Source: Fen-1362 sp964597035 (lineage in GTDB: Bacteria; Planctomycetota; Phycisphaerae; Sedimentisphaerales; Anaerobacaceae). From it: a stretch of 64,000 nucleotides of DNA. Every line of letters starts with the position of its first letter. Position 1 is the stretch's first letter. Positions 9,511 through 18,988 of the stretch are shown here, piece after piece. The stretch spans positions 1 through 64,000 of the forward strand of contig CAZQWM010000001.1 of assembly GCA_964597035.1 (NCBI GenBank), read 5' to 3'. A program made the translations under genes and the position numbers. The notes under the pieces were generated by a model. It searched no databases. It was not told where the DNA came from and saw nothing but the letters and a program-made list of their open reading frames with translations.

Positions 9511-10782
9511 ATGATGGGCAACAAAGCTAAATTAGTAAAACGCGACATAGGCTACACATTCTGGGTCTTTGCCGAACAAGCAGCTTATCTAGCAATACCT
9601 CGTCTGTTGCTTTTTCCTTTAGCGGCATATGTCATCGGCAAAGAAAACTTTGGCGTTTTTTCAATCGCATTGAGTATAACACTGATTCTGGGAATGCAAC
9701 CGCAAAACGGTTTAGCAACCGGTTTACTCCGGCACTTGTCAGAATATCAGCAAAAGCAAAGGGCGTCTTTTTTAGGCACTGCAATGCGTATGTCTCATTG
9801 GGTGATGATCGCAATCGTCGCTGTCGGCTTGGCAGGTGCTGTTATTGCGGGCCTTATTGGGATTGTCTCGTGGAGATTGCTAAACTGTCTGTTCCCTCTG
9901 ATAATTCTATTGTATTTCGAAAACCAATTTCTTCTTATCCTTACGGAGACTCGTTTTCTTCGTCAATTTCGGCTGAGAGCAATATGGGTTACTGGTCGTT
10001 CTGTTTTAGCTGTGATATGCGGCCTTATCGGTGCATTATTAGGAAATGCCACAGGATTATCATGGGGCTTTACGCTGGGCAATTCGGCGCTCTGTGCATT
10101 GCTCATGTTTAAACACAGTGCACGGTTCCAGACTCCTTACAACAAACAAATGGCTGCTGTTCTTAAGTCAGTTTGGCTCCAAATAACTATAGCGGGTATT
10201 TTAACGGTATCTATCCCCCATATTAGTCGGATCATTCTCGGTGCTTATCATTCATATAACGTTGTTGCTGATTTCGTTGCTGCCACCACTGTATTATTTT
10301 TATATATAGCACCTATATATTGTTTCGGAGGATTGATTCTAAGTATGCTTTCACGGTATTCTTCCATAAACCAATTATCCCAACGAGGTAAAACTTACTA
10401 TTTGGCAATACTGTTATTTGGAATGATTGTCTTGCCCGGCCTCGTTTTTCTGACTGGTCCCACGGTAATAAAATTTATGTTTCCACAATTTGGAAAGGAA
10501 TCGGTTAGTTTGCTACGGATACTCACTTGGGTTGTGCCGTCTGAGACTATCTCATGTTTAACGAGACCCTTTATTTATAAATTTGCCCCAATCAAGACAA
10601 TCCCGATAGTTAACGCTACAACTTTCGCAATCATTTTAATTCTGGCATTTCTATTGATACCTCATTATGCAGCCAAAGGTGCCGCTTGGGGCTGCGTTAT
10701 AGGAAATACTTTGACGGCTATAATCTGGAGCGTTGTATGTATACGACTATTCTTCGCAGTAAATCGGATAAAAAAACCCTGA
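9511..10782 (+). CDS. Wzx-like polysaccharide flippase
   Basis: A 423-residue protein that is hydrophobic throughout, with about 12 predicted membrane segments, in the style of the MATE/PST oligosaccharide-flippase family. These proteins move lipid-linked repeat units across the inner membrane. Sequence is poorly conserved in the family; the call rests on the N-terminal GYTFWVFAEQAAYLAIPRLL, the later KTIPIVNATTFAI segment, topology and locus context. Codon use is more AT-rich than in the flanking housekeeping genes, as is common for O-antigen genes. Confidence 0.75.
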   Translation: MMGNKAKLVKRDIGYTFWVFAEQAAYLAIPRLLLFPLAAYVIGKENFGVFSIALSITLILGMQPQNGLATGLLRHLSEYQQKQRASFLGTAMRMSHWVMIAIVAVGLAGAVIAGLIGIVSWRLLNCLFPLIILLYFENQFLLILTETRFLRQFRLRAIWVTGRSVLAVICGLIGALLGNATGLSWGFTLGNSALCALLMFKHSARFQTPYNKQMAAVLKSVWLQITIAGILTVSIPHISRIILGAYHSYNVVADFVAATTVLFLYIAPIYCFGGLILSMLSRYSSINQLSQRGKTYYLAILLFGMIVLPGLVFLTGPTVIKFMFPQFGKESVSLLRILTWVVPSETISCLTRPFIYKFAPIKTIPIVNATTFAIILILAFLLIPHYAAKGAAWGCVIGNTLTAIIWSVVCIRLFFAVNRIKKP

Positions 10783-10876
10783 ACGAACATCAATTTGTCG
10801 AAATTCCTTAGAAATGAATCCATTCAGCAACAAATGAAAATAACGAAAAGATAAGATAACCAAAAGAGAAACGCTC

Positions 10877-11464
10877 ATGGCCTATCTGGCAAAACTTGAG
10901 AAGATAGTCGTCTTCGGCTTGCGAGATATAATCTCCCTTTCCAGTCTACGATTGTGTACACGTTTTATGACTTGCTACTATCGACACAAAGGAATGAAGA
11001 TAATTGGTCAACCGAACTTTCTAGCCTCTACAATCTGGCTCGATGGGTCCGATTATTCTCTCATCGAGCTAAACGAGGGATGTACGCTATCAAGCGCAGT
11101 GCGAGTGTTTACGCACGACTGGTCGCTGTATACAATCGGGCGGGGCATGGGATTGATATTGGACAAGCCTATTGGGATTTTTCGTCCCGTGCGCATAGGA
11201 AAATATGCTTTTATAGGCGCAGGTTCTATTCTCCTGCCCGGAGCCGATGTTGGTGACGGAGCTATTGTTGGCGCAGGCTCTGTTGTGCGAGGTCAGGTCC
11301 CTCCTTGGACAATTGCGGTCGGCAGTCCGGCCAAGCCCGTAGGTGACAGCAGAGAATTTGTTTGCAAGAACCTCCGGCATATGGGTCTGACTACTCTACT
11401 CCGCAAAGCGGAACAATCCATGGATACAACTTCAAACTCGCCGGAAACACCCCACAAGGTATAA
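10877..11464 (+). CDS. Hexapeptide-repeat acyltransferase
   Basis: A 195-residue left-handed beta-helix acyltransferase that probably O- or N-acetylates a sugar of the polysaccharide. The repeats are plain near the C-terminus (IGKYAFIGAGSILLPGADVG and AIVGAGSVVRGQVPPWTIAV, then GSPAKPVG), with FTHDWSLYT just before, a segment that contains the usual catalytic His. It resembles serine O-acetyltransferase/WbbJ-type enzymes; the acceptor is unknown. ATG 10877 starts the frame, and the next gene follows within 6 bases. Confidence 0.85.
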   Translation: MAYLAKLEKIVVFGLRDIISLSSLRLCTRFMTCYYRHKGMKIIGQPNFLASTIWLDGSDYSLIELNEGCTLSSAVRVFTHDWSLYTIGRGMGLILDKPIGIFRPVRIGKYAFIGAGSILLPGADVGDGAIVGAGSVVRGQVPPWTIAVGSPAKPVGDSREFVCKNLRHMGLTTLLRKAEQSMDTTSNSPETPHKV

Positions 11465-11469
11465 ACTGC

Positions 11470-12909
11470 ATGAAAGTGTACAAGGCGTTGTGTTTACCTA
11501 ATGCGAATAAGAACATGAAAACCGGAAACTTTACATCTACCTCATTGCCGGCAAAAAAAATGGGGGAGGTTTTAATTGTGATGGCTATTTTAGCGGCATT
11601 TCCGTTTCCTGCATATTCCAATGAGGCACTAAGGTCTTTGCAGCAAGGAGCGAACAATTTAATGAATGGCGGAACGCTTATATTGTCTAAGTCTTGTGAG
11701 ATTGATGGGACACTGCTTATTAGGAACAAATCTAATATTATCATTGATGGAAATAACGAAACAATAACCCAGTTGAAACATAATACTATAACCATAAAGA
11801 TCGTGAATTGTAACAGTGTAATAATCAAAGACTTGGTATTAATCGGCGATCCCTACTCATATGAGCCTTTCAAGGTAACCAACGGCGTGGGTATATGCAT
11901 GCAAAGCTGTCAGGGCAAATACCGGCTGGATAGAATAAAGTTTTATGACCACGGATGTACGAGTTTAAAGGGCATCAACGTCTCAAATATCACTTTTAAT
12001 CAATGTCTATTCAATGCCGAAAACGTAAGGATTCAAGCCGGCGACGCCTACAATTGCGGCATCTTGAGCAACGGGCGCCAATGCAGTAACTGGGAAATAA
12101 ATAACTGCATCTTCGAAAAAATGGCTATGGGTATGATACTGACCTTAGGACATGACCGTCTAAACATACATGATAACAAGTTTGCAGATATACAAGGGCA
12201 GCATGGGATATACCTCAATGCATCCTCTTATGTCAACATCTACAACAACACATTTGCCAACATATACGGAATCGCCATAAAACTGCAAATGAATAACGGA
12301 CATGATGAAATCGAAAGAGAAATCAAGATAAGTAACAATATTTGCAATGTTGAGCTCTCACACAACCGAGGCCAAGCAGGCATAGCTGTCGGAGCCGCAC
12401 AACCACAAGGCCCCGCGAAAGGCGTCTTTTGGAAGAATGTGCGCATCGAAAACAATCGTGTGAACAGGTTCAACTATGGTGTCTCGGCCGGACATGTTAA
12501 GGACGCCAAAATAATCGATAATACACTTACCAACACCGTGTATGGTGTTCTTGTTAAACCATATAGCGGAAGCATATGCAACAACACTATAACTACAACA
12601 GAATGGTCCGGCATATTCTGCAATGTAATAGATGACTCAATGGTCGATATTATTGGCAACGTAATAAGAGATCCGGTGCACATTAACTCAGGTGATACTT
12701 ATAAGCGTTGTGGTATTGTTCTGACGGGTTCGGGGGCCGTTAGCCTTGAGAATAACGAAATATATAAGAATAGTGGAGAGCCCCTATTCGGGCTGTACCA
12801 GGGACCCGAAATTACTTTAACTCGTTATCATAACAATCGACTTATCGGCCCAGTTGGATTGAAAGGGAAAGTTGTGTGGCAGGCCGGCAACGTAGTATTA
12901 AGTCAGTAG
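11470..12909 (+). CDS. Exported right-handed parallel beta-helix protein
   Basis: About 479 residues from ATG 11470 (ATG 11515 and 11560 are alternatives). A hydrophobic segment VLIVMAILAAFPFPAYS looks like a signal peptide ending near ALRSLQQG. The rest is a ladder of short repeats rich in Asn, Ile and Gly (for example NIIIDGNNETITQL, VNIYNNTFANIYGIAI, GVSAGHVKDAKIIDN), typical of pectate-lyase-like beta-helices. Relatives include polysaccharide lyases, epimerases such as AlgG, and inactive binders; catalytic residues cannot be assigned by eye. Sitting between the acyltransferase and the polymerase, it may trim or modify the polymer outside the cytoplasm. Confidence 0.8.
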   Translation: MKVYKALCLPNANKNMKTGNFTSTSLPAKKMGEVLIVMAILAAFPFPAYSNEALRSLQQGANNLMNGGTLILSKSCEIDGTLLIRNKSNIIIDGNNETITQLKHNTITIKIVNCNSVIIKDLVLIGDPYSYEPFKVTNGVGICMQSCQGKYRLDRIKFYDHGCTSLKGINVSNITFNQCLFNAENVRIQAGDAYNCGILSNGRQCSNWEINNCIFEKMAMGMILTLGHDRLNIHDNKFADIQGQHGIYLNASSYVNIYNNTFANIYGIAIKLQMNNGHDEIEREIKISNNICNVELSHNRGQAGIAVGAAQPQGPAKGVFWKNVRIENNRVNRFNYGVSAGHVKDAKIIDNTLTNTVYGVLVKPYSGSICNNTITTTEWSGIFCNVIDDSMVDIIGNVIRDPVHINSGDTYKRCGIVLTGSGAVSLENNEIYKNSGEPLFGLYQGPEITLTRYHNNRLIGPVGLKGKVVWQAGNVVLSQ

Positions 12910-13172
12910 TAGGCCTATATAAAGAACCGCAAGAGTCCATTTGGCCGCCCTAAAGACCACCATAAGCTTCTTGTCAATAAGAGAGTTAACTTATCAGGCA
13001 CTCAACATGAGCTGTACTTCATTATGCGGAATGCACTTAGACCTTAGACATTGTACGCATTTGTACAAGTTTCAGAAAAAACCTTGAAAAAACCTCATAC
13101 CCGATACAATTAGTGCTGTTGGATTTCAGATGATCCGTTTCTTCAAATCTGCAGGCAGGAGAGAGACAGGCG

Positions 13173-14835
13173 ATGAGGCGTGCACGTGTCTCAGCAATCT
13201 TGCTGCTGGATTCTGTGCTGGGCGAGGGGTGGCGTTAGCATGCGAGGATTATCCCTTAGGCGACCTAAATCACGATAACAAAGTAGACATGCGGGATTTT
13301 GTCCTTATAGTTGAAAGCTGGTCGTTAGATTGCAACAGTCCCTCAGGTGATTTTAATAATAATTGTATAGTGGACCTGCTCGATTTCGGTCAAATGGCCG
13401 AGAGCTGGTTAGCTGATTGTATAAATAACCCAACATACATTGCATGCGGTGGAAACTGGCCTATGCCAACCGGGCCGACAGTAACAATTGCGGCCCCTGA
13501 CAGCAACGACGATGACAAGGCTATCGCAGACATAATATGCCCCGGTACAAACGACGACAGCGTAATTAACACAGCGATAGTATCGCTAAATAATTCAGGC
13601 GGTGGAATTGTTCATTGTCTGCCCGGAACATATAAAGTAAAGAGACACATATGGTTTAAAAATAATACCGCCAATATTGTACTTAGCGGCTCGGGACCAT
13701 CTACTATCTTTGAAAAGGAAACAATCGATGGAGTTATGAATGGCGCGCCCGTCGCCGAAGTCAACTTCTCTACTGTTACGGCTACCACGGATGTTTTTAC
13801 CCCAAGTATGGTCGGACAGATTATTCAATTTGCCACTTCTAACATGACATACGAGATTGAGGGTTATGTTTCGCCAACCCAAATATATATCGGTTCGGGC
13901 CCGACCCCGAATCGTTTCGCAGGGGGCACAGATGATGCTAGCAGCGAGATTCCCAGCGATGCCTTTCGAATAGGTGATACATACCACGTAGTTCATCAAC
14001 AGTATTGCGAGCATCACCTGTGGTTTCATGATTTTAGATTAACGGCAATAAGTTCGGATATAACAGATACCCCGGCAATAAGGGCTTGTTTATTAATGGC
14101 AATTATACGGGTTACAAACTCTGCCACCACATATACATTGAGCGCATAATCGTCAAGAATACGACCGCCGAAGCTATCTATGTAGATTACGCCCAGTGCG
14201 CTTATATCAAGGACTGCCATACAGATAATTCAGCATGGGCCGGATGCACATTAGCCCAAGTTAAACACGGAGGCGTCCAGAATTGTGTTGTCCTCGACAG
14301 CGGCATAGCTGACATTGTGGATTCGCTGGGGGTCGGCATAAATTTACAGAATATTACTGATGGACTGATTGCCAATAATTATATCGTTGGGCCCAGGGAT
14401 ATTGCAATCGCTGTTGCAACACAAGAAGCCCAGTACCGCAACCATTACTTTTCCCATCATTTAACGGTTAAAGACAACAACATTGTCGAGGCAAACAATA
14501 TAACTGCTGATACAGTCATTTTAATTGCTCGTACGCAAGGCCAATCTTCCTGTGTGCGTCAAGAATATATAGATATAGTCAACAATTCTATCGACTTTGA
14601 TGTCGGCATGTACCACGGAATTTCGATAGATGACAGCGGTCATCTCAACGTGTTGGATAATAAGATTAATGTACAAGGTCGCAATGGTATTGGTAAGCAC
14701 GGTATCTTTGTATGCGGCGATGTTCATGGCATATATCACAACGGCAATTACATCAGTTCAAGTTATCAGCCTCCTGTGCTGGTTGACGAGTCTGCGACCG
14801 ACGTCGTGACTGGAACATTGCACATAGTGCCATGA
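13173..14835 (+). pseudogene. Secreted dockerin-like/beta-helix protein, frame-broken
   Basis: One gene read in three frames. ATG 13173, behind AGGAGAGAG, starts a signal-peptide-like MRRARVSAILLL. The frame must shift around 13205-13235 to reach the mature part, which starts ACEDYPLGDLNHDNKVD. An open frame from ATG 13130 covers the same region without a signal peptide. Two dockerin-type calcium loops follow (DLNHDNKVDMRDF and DFNNNCIVDLLDF), then a pectate-lyase-superfamily beta-helix. A second shift at the C run 14070-14073 is needed to pass from SDITDTP into GNKGLFINGNYTGYK and on to the end. One missing C there restores the frame. Either a decayed gene or sequencing error. Dockerin modules usually bind cohesins on the cell surface or in complexes; no cohesin is seen here. 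Confidence 0.7.
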
Positions 14836-14983
14836 TATTCGTACCGGGGGCCTCTATTGCTTGAGAAAACTACGAAATTCATCGCACCACCAAAAGCCCA
14901 AAAAAAACTGTCCGATTTTAGTAATCCATTTTATCAAGCGATACCGCTTCGATCGCGATATCATCGACCAGTAGGAAGTTCAA

Positions 14984-16354
14984 ATGACTGAGCATCCTTT
15001 CTTTTGGGATATTGTTTTTATTGTAATAGCTATGCCGTTTCTGGAGGCAGCTATATTACGGCAAAACTATAGAATATTATCGCCTGTAACAATGTTTTTT
15101 CTGGGCAATGCTGTGCTGTATGTCATTCCATATTTTTCACATTTCTATTTTTTCCCGAATTGGCGTTTAAACCTGCTTGATTATCAACAATTTTCGTTGG
15201 CCTTTAATGTTATACGATGTTTCCTGTATACATACTGCCTTGTTATTATTCTATTATTATTTAGAATTGCCAGAATACAGCCGGTCATCATGACGTTGGA
15301 CTATTCACAAATCAGAAGAAGAGCAATCTTTGCCTTCATTGTTTTCATTTTCATTGTGATAATCAGGATTGGCGTAGGCGTTGGTTTTTCTCCTGTTGCT
15401 ATGATAGACCGCGCCCTTCATCCCAGAGAATATACATATATACGGGCAGGGGTTGGGCCTTTAACCCATCTTCATTGGGGATTTAGATTTGTTTTACTGA
15501 CATTGGCCGCTGCCATGATTTACCTGTCCGGCAAATCGATATTCTACATTATTTTCTTTATAATATGTTCTTTTATAACCTTTCTAGCCTCAACCAAGTC
15601 AGCGTTTGTTCTGCCGATCTTTATGTTAGTAACAGCATGGCAAAAGATTGTCTGGCGGCCTATGACTGCGTTCGCCAAATTAAGGCGCACCGCACAAATC
15701 GGCTTGATAGGCGCACTGCTTGTAGTGACCGGTTTTCTATTCATAAAGGGGCGAACAGAAGAGATAGCAGGTTTAAAAGAAGCCGGCATCCAAGCAGTAC
15801 ACTACCATAAAGAGGCATACTATCTGCCTCTGGTTGTCAAACGTTTTCCCTGGTCACCCAGATACACAATTGGGCAGATACGCGACACATTTCTTGCTCC
15901 TATCCCAAGGGCAATATGGGCAGGTAAACCTCGTGTCGGACTATATGCAAACTATTTCCATCCGGAATTCGAACCCAAATCAGTCGAATATCACACATCT
16001 ACTTTCGGTTGTCTGGCTGAAGCACATATGATGTTCGGCAGATTAGGACCATTCATTTACGGAATTGTCTGGGCTTTAGTATGTTATAAGCTTTATGTTT
16101 ATCTGCTCTCGCATAATAGTCTTTTCAAAGCTTTTCTGGTTGGAACCCTTTCTTTCTGGACGTACTTGCTGCTTAGGACAGGATTCTTGGAGGTGAATAC
16201 TTCCATAATACTGATATACATATTCCTGGGCTGGATATTTCTTAGAAAAACTACCCCGGTTTGGGAAGGAGAGATGACATACGATGAATCTATCGCAACA
16301 GAATCAGAACAAGAATGGAGCAACATTGACCTACCAAGTACAACTAATCTTTAA
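14984..16354 (+). CDS. Wzy-like O-antigen/oligosaccharide repeat-unit polymerase
   Basis: A 456-residue protein with about 10-12 hydrophobic segments and a larger polar loop around the middle-to-late part (YANYFHPEFEPKSVEYHTS), the layout of Wzy polymerases, which join repeat units in the periplasm. Wzy proteins share little sequence, so topology and position between flippase and transferases carry the call. ATG 14984 has AGGAAG in front. The gene is AT-rich relative to the housekeeping genes. A broken glycosyltransferase fragment follows directly. Confidence 0.7.
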   Translation: MTEHPFFWDIVFIVIAMPFLEAAILRQNYRILSPVTMFFLGNAVLYVIPYFSHFYFFPNWRLNLLDYQQFSLAFNVIRCFLYTYCLVIILLLFRIARIQPVIMTLDYSQIRRRAIFAFIVFIFIVIIRIGVGVGFSPVAMIDRALHPREYTYIRAGVGPLTHLHWGFRFVLLTLAAAMIYLSGKSIFYIIFFIICSFITFLASTKSAFVLPIFMLVTAWQKIVWRPMTAFAKLRRTAQIGLIGALLVVTGFLFIKGRTEEIAGLKEAGIQAVHYHKEAYYLPLVVKRFPWSPRYTIGQIRDTFLAPIPRAIWAGKPRVGLYANYFHPEFEPKSVEYHTSTFGCLAEAHMMFGRLGPFIYGIVWALVCYKLYVYLLSHNSLFKAFLVGTLSFWTYLLLRTGFLEVNTSIILIYIFLGWIFLRKTTPVWEGEMTYDESIATESEQEWSNIDLPSTTNL

Positions 16355-16386
16355 GAGGAAGATTTAGGAATGGAAATTACATACGC

Positions 16387-16515
16387 TTTCTAAACGAAAC
16401 GCTCTGCTGATATGCATGGGGACGTACGACATAATCCAGGCAATCCCACATGCGGCAGCCACTCTGCAGGAAATGAACTATAACATAACCATCCTATCCT
16501 CGGAACAGACCGATA
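16387..16515 (+). pseudogene. 5' fragment of a glycosyltransferase, homologous to the gene at 18989
   Basis: About 128 bases repeat the first 40-odd codons of the glycosyltransferase at 18989: SKRNALLICMGTYDIIQAIP here against SKRNALLIRMGPYDITQAIP there, continuing through ATLQEMNYN. By hand count roughly 105 of 127 bases agree. Many differences are synonymous third-position changes. There is no start codon in frame; the preceding ATG opens only MEITYAF before a stop. Homology ends near 16515 and the frame stops at 16566-16568. It is a remnant, not a gene. Confidence 0.85.
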
Positions 16516-16653
16516 AAAAACAGACAATAAATGCCGTAACGCAAGCATACAAAGCACACAAAAGATAGGCGGGAGAGAATAGGATGTAAGATGTGTGCTA
16601 TCTACGTGCATCGAATTTTCCTAGCAGAGATATGTAACATGATCCAATAAAAC

Positions 16654-17781
16654 ATGTCACCCATTATGAAGAGTTTAGGATTAGTTGTAGGTACCCGGCC
16701 GGATGCAATTAAAATGATCCCTGTGTACCTAGCACTCAAGAAAAATCCGCTCCTGCAGGTGAAGATAATTGCGACTGCCCAACACCGGTATATGCTGGAT
16801 CAGCAGTTGAAGGAATTTAGCATTGACCCGGACATCGATCTTGATATTATGCAGCATAATCAAACCCTGTCTCAGATTTCAGTGCGTGTAATCAAAGGTA
16901 TTCAGCGTGTTTTAACGAAGTATCGACCGGATGCACTACTCGTGCATGGTGATACCACTACCTGCCTGTGTTCCGCCTTGGCGGCCTTTCATGAGAAAGT
17001 CCCCGTCGCACACGTGGAAGCAGGATTGCGTACTTATAACTTCAACGCCCCATGGCCGGAGGAGATGAACCGAAGATTAGTAGACCCCATATGTCGTTGG
17101 TGTCTAGCGCCCACAAAGGGCGCTGCTGATAATCTGCTTGCTGAACGCATTCCAACAGAAAACATCTTTGTCACAGGAAATACCGTGATTGATGCTCTTT
17201 TCCTAGCGAGGGACATTCTCCAACGAAAAAAACTAAAAGTAAATAATATTCCGGATACCCTATTTGATAAATACCGACTGATTCTCGCAACGGGGCATCG
17301 GCAGGAGAATTTTGGCAAACCCCTTGAGCAATTCTGCCTAGCACTTCGGCAAGTCATAGAAGATCATCGCAACACAGTTCTAGTATATGTGACCCACTTG
17401 AATCCAAATGCGCAAAAACCGGCCAAAAATATTTTAGGGCATCATAACCGCATCTACCTGATTGAGCCAATTTCATACTTACCCTTCGTGTACCTAATGG
17501 AACGCAGCTACATGATTATAACCGACTCTGGCGGCATCCAAGAAGAAGCGCCTTCTTTGCACAAACCGGTACTCGTCGCCCGTGAAACAAGCGAGCGGCC
17601 TGAGGCAATAAATGCAGGCCTGGCCAAACTTGTCGGTACTTCATACCGAAAAATTGTAACCGAATGCTCCCGCCTGCTGTCCGATCGACAGCTCTACAAA
17701 AAGATGTCGCAAGGGGGTAACTTTTACGGAGACGGCTGGGCATCACAGCGAATCGCAAACATCCTCCATCAAACCATGTAG
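16654..17781 (+). CDS. wecB: UDP-N-acetylglucosamine 2-epimerase, non-hydrolysing (copy 2)
   Basis: A 375-residue member of the UDP-GlcNAc 2-epimerase family. Motifs: VVGTRPDAIKMIPVYLAL, VHGDTTTCL, HVEAGLRTY, WPEEMNRR, TGHRQENFG and ITDSGGIQEEAPS, i.e. the catalytic and nucleotide-binding residues are kept. ATG 16654 was taken; ATG 16666 is a possible later start. Together with the next glycosyltransferase it lies between two copies of the same 128-base sequence (16387-16515 and 18991-19118), which suggests the pair arrived by insertion or unequal recombination. Confidence 0.9.
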   Translation: MSPIMKSLGLVVGTRPDAIKMIPVYLALKKNPLLQVKIIATAQHRYMLDQQLKEFSIDPDIDLDIMQHNQTLSQISVRVIKGIQRVLTKYRPDALLVHGDTTTCLCSALAAFHEKVPVAHVEAGLRTYNFNAPWPEEMNRRLVDPICRWCLAPTKGAADNLLAERIPTENIFVTGNTVIDALFLARDILQRKKLKVNNIPDTLFDKYRLILATGHRQENFGKPLEQFCLALRQVIEDHRNTVLVYVTHLNPNAQKPAKNILGHHNRIYLIEPISYLPFVYLMERSYMIITDSGGIQEEAPSLHKPVLVARETSERPEAINAGLAKLVGTSYRKIVTECSRLLSDRQLYKKMSQGGNFYGDGWASQRIANILHQTM

Positions 17782-17810
17782 GGGCAGCATTGTGTTAATT
17801 GGAACAAGAA

Positions 17811-18986
17811 ATGATATCAAATAATGAATCCAAGGAAATCTATTATAGTAGAGTTCCTTTAGATATTTTGGTCGTGGGCTCATCAGGAGGAACAGAGCAG
17901 GCACATTTCGGCAAATATATTTCTTCATTGGCAAAGGCCGGTCATAAAATCACCTTCGTTGGATGGGACCGCTATGATAAACTCCCTAAATCTTATCAAC
18001 AGGGAAAAATCCTTCGCCGGATGATTTTTCACGGTTGGGGCTACGGAAACAAGCTGCTTATGTTTGCTCTACCACTTTGGTGTATTCGCTTGTTCTCCCA
18101 TTTGCTCTTTCAAAAATCGGATATTATTATCGCATTCAACTTGGACTGCATGTTTCCCGCTATCCTATCCGGATTCTTTCGTCATATACCTCTGGTATAT
18201 GTGATTCTAGACACATATTCACTTAGACCGACCATCCCCCAGTTTATGCGAGACCCTATTCGACGGGTAGATAATTGGGTGATGAAGAAGTCCGACCGTA
18301 TCATTGTACCTGATGAAAACCGGATCCTCGACGAATATAAGCAAAAGGAAAAATTTACCGTAATCTATAATTGTTGTACTGATATCAGTGATACTATACC
18401 TAAGGAAAGGAAAAACCGGGCTGGTAAACCATTTACTATTCTAACAAACGGTCGTCTGATGAAAAATAGAGGCCTCAAATTGTTGCTGTCGGCAGCCCAA
18501 ATGCTTCCCGATATGCATGTTATCTTAGCTGGTGATATATTCGAGCGGGACATACAGGAACTGGTTAATTCAACCCCCAATGTTAAGTTTTTTGGAAAGG
18601 TGCCCCTTTTCGACGCCTACCAATTGTATTTTGATGCCGACGTTATTTTTACTTTTTATGATCCAAGTTCCGATATCAACCGCTTAGCTGCCTCCAATAA
18701 ATGGTCAGACGCTATGATGGCTTCAAGGCCTATATTGATAAATTCTGAATTAGCCAAGGCTGATTGGATTCGCAAAACGGATGTCGGCTATCTTTGCCCC
18801 TATGGTGATGTGGCTGCTCTGGTGAAATGCCTAACTTATATCCGAGATAATCCCGAGGAAGCCAGATACAAAGGTGAAAATGGGCGGAAATTATTCATAA
18901 AGGGATACAAATGGAAACAAATGGAACACCGACTATGGAAACTAATTGATCAATTGGCAATCGAACCTCCAATGGCGAAAATATAG
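17811..18986 (+). CDS. Glycosyltransferase, GT4-like (GT-B fold)
   Basis: 391 residues from ATG 17811, which has GGAACAAGAA just before it. The N-terminal Rossmann half begins DILVVGSSGGTEQAHFGKYI. The C-terminal half has GRLMKNRGLKLLLSAA, a nucleotide-sugar-binding segment SNKWSDAMMASRPILI, and the typical late VGYLCPYGDVAALVKCL. It would add one sugar to the lipid-linked repeat unit at the cytoplasmic membrane face; donor and acceptor are unknown. Its stop is 2 bases from the next start, so the two transferases are translated together. Confidence 0.85.
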   Translation: MISNNESKEIYYSRVPLDILVVGSSGGTEQAHFGKYISSLAKAGHKITFVGWDRYDKLPKSYQQGKILRRMIFHGWGYGNKLLMFALPLWCIRLFSHLLFQKSDIIIAFNLDCMFPAILSGFFRHIPLVYVILDTYSLRPTIPQFMRDPIRRVDNWVMKKSDRIIVPDENRILDEYKQKEKFTVIYNCCTDISDTIPKERKNRAGKPFTILTNGRLMKNRGLKLLLSAAQMLPDMHVILAGDIFERDIQELVNSTPNVKFFGKVPLFDAYQLYFDADVIFTFYDPSSDINRLAASNKWSDAMMASRPILINSELAKADWIRKTDVGYLCPYGDVAALVKCLTYIRDNPEEARYKGENGRKLFIKGYKWKQMEHRLWKLIDQLAIEPPMAKI

Positions 18987-18988
18987 CT

